Shown piece by piece: positions 58,461 through 64,000 of a DNA stretch of 64,000 bases. Both the position numbers and the translations under genes were made by a program. The stretch comes from Gonatopus flavifemur (lineage: Eukaryota > Arthropoda > Insecta > Hymenoptera > Dryinidae): the NCBI GenBank assembly GCA_018340375.1, contig JAFFJZ010000004.1, forward strand, positions 31,098,001 to 31,162,000. Direction: 5' to 3'. Position 1 is the first letter of the stretch. Each line of letters starts with the position of its first letter. The notes beneath the pieces were generated by a model. The model was given only the letters and a program-made list of their open reading frames with translations. It was not told where the DNA came from and searched no databases.

Positions 58461-60331
58461 TACACCATGTTGACATGTAGTATGACGTCATTCTTTTGGT
58501 CACACAGACACACACGCATACTAGCTCACCCTCACACGGACATGCACTCATACTAATCGGTCCAGAACCGGCCTTATATAACTACTGATATCCCAATGCA
58601 TTAAACTTCAGAAAAGTGAGAAAATAACGCCAAGTACATGAAAATGCGGTCAATATGAGGAAAAAATTCTTGAAACCATTCAAACGAAAATTTTCCTACA
58701 ATAAGAACTACGATAAGATATAACAGGAAATCCCTTATTTGAGAAAAAAAAAACTGAAATCAATATGAGCTGCCAAGTACATTAGGTTATTCGAATGGTA
58801 TGTAAACGATTTCTTGTATATTGTAACCTCAGTTTGTTTGAATTGTATTCAAAGTGATTGATGATTGTATTGAATCAAAAATATATAGTGGAGTGAAACA
58901 AAAATTAGGTTCAACCATTCGACATACTAGAAACAACTCTGGCCTATTTGGAACTCAACGTATTGATCGTTTCTGATATGTTTTGGTATTTTTCACATAC
59001 GAACAGCGCTGAGTTATTCCCAACCAAACATGTTGGTCGTTTTTAATAGATTTTGGGATCCACGTCAATGTGGGAGACTTGGCGCGGCCGATTACGTGAG
59101 TTTTGAGCCTCAATTCAGGGCTCCCACTTGGTTAATTTCTCAACTAAAAGTTACTCTTTTTGGCGAGGTCACTTTTTTGTCACTTTCTTTGTCATAAGTT
59201 ACTTGAAGTTACTTTTTTGAGGTATAAGGATTTCTACCTCATATTTGTCGACTTGTATCAGGGAACCTAGTTTTTCTGTGCGGTGAACAATATATTGGTA
59301 CACAACATCACAATTTCCCATATATTTATAAGAAATTCCTCATGAATTTCCAGATTTTCAAGAGTGCTTGAGGGGTGATACGCAGTCAGGATTTCCAAAA
59401 AATGGATTTTTTTCTTTGTCCATTTTCGTAATTTACACATATTTGAGTATACACACAGAGAATTTCAAGTCGATCCAATGAATATTTTCCAAGTTACACG
59501 GGCATGTGTAAAAATTTTTTTACTATTCGAAAAAATCAATCATTTCAATCAGCTTTTGAAACTTTTGTAGTAGGAATATTGTAGTCATTGACGAGTTTCG
59601 TAACGCTTGATAGCCAAAAACTAGACGCTTGGAAGTGCCTCGTAAGGTTTCCTGTAAGATACTCGCAGGTGTTTGGTTTCTGGCTGATCAGGCATTACAA
59701 AACTCGTCAATGATTAGAGCATTCCTACTTGGGTTTGAATGCGTTTCTCTCAAAACTGTGTTTTCGAAATCGATGACCAAGATTTCTTGAAAACGGCCAA
59801 TTCGATCAGTCTAAAATTTTTCCACAAGTTTCATAAATATATTTTTCAGTCATTCATCGAAGGTTTCTTCTCACCAATAAATATTTTCCGTTTTATAGAC
59901 AATTCAAAGCCAAAATTTCCATCGAAAATTGGAATTTCTTCTTTGAGACGCCGCCATTTTGTTAAGAATTCATATTTCACTTATTCCTTCGACCAAGTAC
60001 TAGATTATATCATGTATTAACGAATTGTTTTTGGTTCTTTCATTTCGAATGACCCGATCCAGAGATATCGTGGTCACCGCAAGACAGCTTTTTTTAAGGA
60101 GCTTCCAGAGATCGGTTATAGCAGCTTGAAAAATCATTATTTTTACAAATGAAGAATATGAGGACAGAGTTGAAGGTTACCACAATATGTACATAAGCTC
60201 CTGCGTCAGTCAATTGAAATGTCGATCCAGGAGAAATTCATGGAAAATCGCTTTTTTCGCCCTTTTTTTTATAAATTCCTGTTGAATTGTGGTGTTGGCC
60301 GGAGTTGATAACACAGGTCAACATTTGATCT
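58461..60331. other. No recognised gene
   Basis: Contains a CA-rich microsatellite (about 58500-58530) and a hairpin at 59569-59729. A 93-codon frame at 59739-60020 has no recognisable domain. Nothing else can be supported. Confidence 0.4.
59569..59729. repeat. 161-bp hairpin MITE
   Basis: AGTAGGAATATTGTAGTCAT and TGACGAGTTT on the left pair with, reversed, AGTAGGAATGCTCTAATCAT and TGACGAGTTTTGTAATGCC on the right, extending to GCCA.AAAC near the loop. There is no coding capacity. Confidence 0.7.
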
Positions 60332-60600
60332 ACGCTGGAACACCAGAACAGAGGTGGGTACCTATAAATTTTTGGGGTCGCAGATCACGATTCCGGGGTC
60401 TATATGACCTCATCACGTCAGAATCAAGGTCAAATCAAGGTCAAACATCTCAAATCAAAAGATGTAATTTTGTTGATCCTGGATTCCAAACCAACGTGAA
60501 ATTTTACATCCAAATACACTTTGACATTCAAATTAAAATCATATCTGCAGGTCATATAGAGGTAATATGCAGGTGAAATCCTTTTTTTGAACCTTTTGTT
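60332..60600 (+). repeat. Left inverted unit
   Basis: Single copy of the unit that recurs inverted at 61308-62102. It carries the array box reversed at 60369-60388 (TTTTTGGGGTCGCAGATCAC) and the phrase ATCAAGGTCAAATCAAGGTC. Confidence 0.8.
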
Positions 60601-60716
60601 CGATTTTAGTGGTTATTACGTGTGATTGCGCCCAGGGCACCTCCCCGTGGTAACGGCGGGCAACGGAGTTGTCCCGCGTCTCGGCTAAGTCCCTGAGTTA
60701 CGGCTTCCATGCCGTT

Positions 60717-61146
60717 ATGGCAACCACACGGGATAATGTTACGGGACAGGGTTTAGGAGACCCAGAACCGGCGGCTGTTCAGGGTGGGGAAGCGGGCCTG
60801 CAGGCGTTGTCATCATGCGACCGCAGCTCTACATTGGTGGGAAACTTGGCCTTTGTAGAGTCGAATGCGACAAGTCAATCCTCGTCTTGCATGAACAGGG
60901 TGAACGATTTCTGTGTCGTGTGTGGGGAGTATATTCCCCAATCGAAGAAATTTATGTTTTCGGATTTGATGAAAAAAAAAATAACGAGTACTTCGATATC
61001 GATAGCTACACATTCGACAAGATTCGGACGCCTCAATCTGTATATTCTAGATGTCGCAGTGCCCTTAATGAATCTGATAAACGAATATTTTCGAGGCCAA
61101 TGATATGGAGAAAACCAACAAATCATACTTCTGATTGTTACTTTTG
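60717..61146 (+). pseudogene. Cys-rich arthropod repeat-associated protein, broken
   Basis: From the ATG at 60717 the frame contains NRVNDFCVVCGEYIPQSKKF, a CxxC motif I recognise from a large set of uncharacterised arthropod proteins (FCYVCGE..P..Q). The middle, normally two more CxxC pairs with a W-rich region, is deleted or scrambled. A second frame resumes with SRPMIWRKPTNHTSDCYF, the conserved PM.WREPT.H..DCYFC segment, but a TGA replaces the following cysteine. The function of the family is unknown to me. Its position between long inverted repeats suggests it is carried by a transposable element. Confidence 0.6.
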
Positions 61147-61307
61147 ATTGACCAACGTAAAAGGCTCCAATTTTGTCAATAGACACGCAATTTCCTATGC
61201 GTGCGTGACAACTGTCACTCCCCCCGTGTATATCAGCACCAAAATCGATGGGAACGACAGTAATTACGACAGTAGATTTTGAAAGACAGAGAATTCGAAA
61301 AAAAACA

Positions 61308-62102
61308 TTCGACCTGCAGATGACCTCTATATGACCTGCAGATATCAGCTTGATTGGATTATAAGAATTTATCAAGATTTCAAATTTTCCGGTCGTCCAG
61401 GATCCGGGATTAGTAAAAATGATATCCTTTGATGTGAAGATGTTTGACCTTGATTTGAACTCGATTCTGACGTGATGAGGTCATATAGACCTCGGAATCG
61501 TGATCTGCGGCCCCAAAAACGTGGAAGTCAACTAAGCCAAGACGCTGCCTAGCCAATATCAGAGGAGACATTCAAAAAAAGGATTTTACCCACATATGAC
61601 CTCCATATGACCTGCAGATATAACTTTAATCTGAATGTGAAAATGTATTTGGATGTAACATTTCCCGCTGGTTCGGAATCCGGGGTAAAAAAATCATATC
61701 TTCCGATTTGAGATATTTGACCTTGATTTGACCTCGATCCTGAACTGATGGGGTCATATGGACCCAGGAATCGTAATCTCTGACCCCCAAAACGTGAAAG
61801 TCAACTAATCCAAGAGCCTGTCTAACCAATATCAAAGAAGACATTCAAAAAAAGGATTTTACCCACATATGACCTCCATATGACCTGCAGATATAACTTT
61901 AATTTGAATGTAAAAATGTATTTGGATGTAACATTTCCCAATGGTCCGAAATCCGGGGTAACAAAATTATATCTTTCAATTTGAGATATTTGACCTTGAT
62001 TTGACCTTGATCCTGAACTGATGGGGTCATATGGACCCAGGAATCGTAATCTCTGACCCCCAAAACTTATAGGTACCCACCTCTGTTCTGGTGTTCCAGC
62101 GT
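61308..62102 (-). repeat. 273-bp tandem units forming the right inverted repeat
   Basis: GGATTTTACCCACATATGAC occurs at 61581 and 61854, a period of 273 bp, with a more diverged unit from about 61308. Each unit contains a box such as GTGATCTGCGGCCCCAAAAA (61500-61519) and GACCTTGATTTGA phrases. The outermost unit ends in the terminal sequence shared with 60332. Confidence 0.85.
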
Positions 62103-64000
62103 CTTCAAAGAATTTGAGAATAAGAATTATCTCATTCCCAAGGAACAAGTCAATCCCTTGAGAACTGAGCTAATCCAACTCTCTCATCGTTCTCACTCAG
62201 TTTCTTTACAATTAGACGTGGAAGATCGAAAAATGGTAGAAAATTATAACTCTACCAAACGTTTTCTACGCCAACATGAAAACCTAATAGTGTTGAAGGC
62301 CGATAAAGGCAACACTAACGTTATTATGGACCGATCTGTATACCATGATAAAATGACCAACCTTTTATCAGACGAGACCACGTACCTGCCTGTTAACAGA
62401 GACCCAACAAGTGAATTAAATCACTTAAGAATTGGTATGCTCACGAAGTGGCAGGGACTAGGTTACATCGAGGAACGACTTCGCAGACGTCTTAACATCA
62501 GTAACGGAGAAATACCGAAAGCATATGGTCTTCCCAAAACCCACAAACCGAGAAACCCACTCAGAATAATAGTTTCAAACGTCAATGGGCCCCTCAGGCC
62601 AGTTGAACTTCATATTTTCAATATTCTTAAAGTGTCATTACCTCCTCCAAGACATTCAATTAAAAATAGCTTCGAACTAGTTGAAAAATTAACATCTTTA
62701 CATAGTCAGGTCCCGATGAAACTCTATTCTTTCGATGTTACTTCGTTATTCAACAATGTTCCCATGAAACTAGCTGTCACTTATATAGAAGAAAGTTGGC
62801 CAGCAATGGCAACGCACACTCCAATGAGTGAAAAAGTATTTCTGAGTGCTGTCAAGGCAATATTTGACAATATATACTTCACCTATGACGGTAAATATTA
62901 TAGACAAGCTTTCGGTACACACAAATCTTGTAATGGATCGATTGGAAACCTTTTGTCTTCAAAATTACGATCGTATTATCCACTACGGTAGATACGTAGA
63001 TGACATTTTGTTAGTTTGCCCCTCAGATTTGGATATTAACGAGGTTTTTCAAACATTTAATAACTTTCATGAGAGACTCAAATTTACGATGGAAGAAGAA
63101 ACCAACGATCAACTAAATTTTCTCGATATAACCATATCGAAGGAAAATAATGGAAAAACACTATCCACCAATTGGTTTAGAAAACCATATGTCTCGGATA
63201 GATCTCTTAATTTTTCCTCTTCTCATCCTATCCAACAGAAAATCGCAATAGTGTATAACTTGATCGATCGAGCGATTCTCCTGTCTCATAAAAAACACCA
63301 TACCAACAATATCCAAATCGTGAGGAGCGAACTCATCAATAATGGTTATCCCTTGAAGTTTATCAACTGTTACATAGAAAGAAGATTAAAAAAGTTCCGT
63401 CACGAAAAAACCTACAACACCGAGGTTAATTGCGATAATTCACTTCCACCAACTATAAACGATGAATATTTGCCGTCTACCAGCGAAGTAAATTTGCCAG
63501 CTACAAATTGTACAGATCTTCCTTCGACAAGCAACTCGGATTTCTCACTCATGTGTGTCGATGAGAATTTACCCTCTACGAGTGGAGTACAACAACTACC
63601 ATCCACAAGTGGAGAGAATTTACCATCTATCACCAACGACGATAACAATAATCCAGCTGATGGTGCCGACAAACCATATTTTGTACTTCCCTATATAAAA
63701 CAGCTAGATAAGAAACTAAAAAAAATTCTCAATCCTTATTTTCGAGTTGTCAATAAGAGTAAAAACACTCTTTGTCATGTTATAAAACCGCCGAAAGATG
63801 AAACCAAGAAAGAAAATACCATCAATACTGTTTACAAGGTTAATTGCAACGATTGCGAGGCCGTATACGTGGGTCAGTCCTATAGACAACTCAAAAAACG
63901 ACTCCACGAACATTCGCGAAATTTAACCTCCACCACGGAGCGTCCAAATGCCTTAAAAAGACACAGTGTCGACAATCAACATTCTTTCGACTACGCCAAC
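62103..64000 (+). pseudogene. Penelope-like element: reverse transcriptase + GIY-YIG
   Basis: Coding sequence opens at the first base after the inverted-repeat element (VFKEFENKNYLIPKEQ) and runs to 62930. It shows IVLKADKGNTNVIMDRSVYH, IPKAYGLPKTHKPRNPLRII and LYSFDVTSLFNNVPMKLA, the N-terminal half of a Penelope-like reverse transcriptase. Near 62925 a small deletion with frameshift removes the MGSP.SP block. From 62933 a second frame stays open for 356 codons to the window end, with the active site HYGRYVDDILLV, a Ser/Pro/Thr-rich linker, and the GIY-YIG endonuclease core VYKVNCNDCEAVYVGQSYRQ. The enzyme copies element RNA at telomeric or nicked sites. The 3' end lies outside the window. 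Confidence 0.9.

Larger units (their letters stand above)
60332..62102. mobile_element. Inverted-repeat element carrying a Cys-rich gene fragment
   Basis: The ends are inverted: ACGCTGGAACACCAGAACAG and GAGGTGGGTACCTATAA at 60332 match the reversed sequence ending at 62102. The left arm is one copy of a ~270-bp unit (60332-60600). The right side holds about three inverted copies in tandem (61308-62102). In between is about 700 bp with a broken gene fragment. Flanking target duplications were not identified. The right end abuts Penelope-like coding sequence exactly, so this element may have inserted into or truncated that one. Confidence 0.7.

Noticed and set aside
60875..61375. 166-codon minus-strand frame
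   Set aside because: Runs antisense across the Cys-rich fragment and the repeat unit; the recognisable motifs are on the plus strand.

Overview
The window is A+T-rich eukaryotic DNA that looks like an insect nuclear genome. Compact spliced exons with GT/AG borders sit among mariner, hAT, Bel-Pao, Penelope-like, Polinton-type and LINE relics and many palindromic MITEs. A beetle is plausible, but the sequence alone does not settle the order. Nothing looks bacterial: there are no operons, ribosome binding sites or CRISPR arrays.

Only one ordinary host gene was recognised. On the + strand, 33597-33681 and 54845-54885 encode the first 42 residues of a mitochondrial pyruvate carrier subunit 2 (MPC2-like). 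They are separated by a 21,163-bp intron, and a GC-box/CCAAT promoter lies at 33340-33480. Both exons are too short to appear in an ORF scan. The remaining exons must lie beyond 64000.

Layout. 1-6300: old A+T-rich DNA with a LINE endonuclease relic split by a dead mariner (3732-4985). 6416-14010: a 7.6-kb element with 0.8-0.9-kb terminal inverted repeats, an RSS-like CACAGTG end, a 5-bp target duplication and a purine-rich LINE (about 8290-12450) inside. 16338-18990: a minus-strand LINE split by a 5'-truncated LINE with a 9-bp target duplication and a TATC tail. 18990-20845: a decayed Bel-Pao gag-protease. 24142-27881: a fold-back element, MITEs, an intact mariner (25057-26378, uninterrupted 353-aa transposase, perfect 30-bp TIRs) and a hAT relic. 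29941-32023: an element made of three nested tandem arrays. 33340-54885: the start of the MPC2-like gene, whose first intron holds nested MITEs, a hAT-type element, two tandem arrays and a 1.85-kb palindrome with 752-bp arms. 55315-57593: a broken Polinton-type DNA polymerase B. 60332-62102: an inverted-repeat element carrying a Cys-rich gene fragment. 62103-64000: a Penelope-like element cut by the window end.

Three separate tandem arrays (6416-14010, 49430-50430, 60332-62102) share a box close to GTGATCAGCGACCCCAAAAA. In two of them it lies in long inverted repeats, which suggests binding sites for one transposase lineage. Apart from the MPC2-like gene and the intact mariner transposase, every recognised coding region is broken or truncated.
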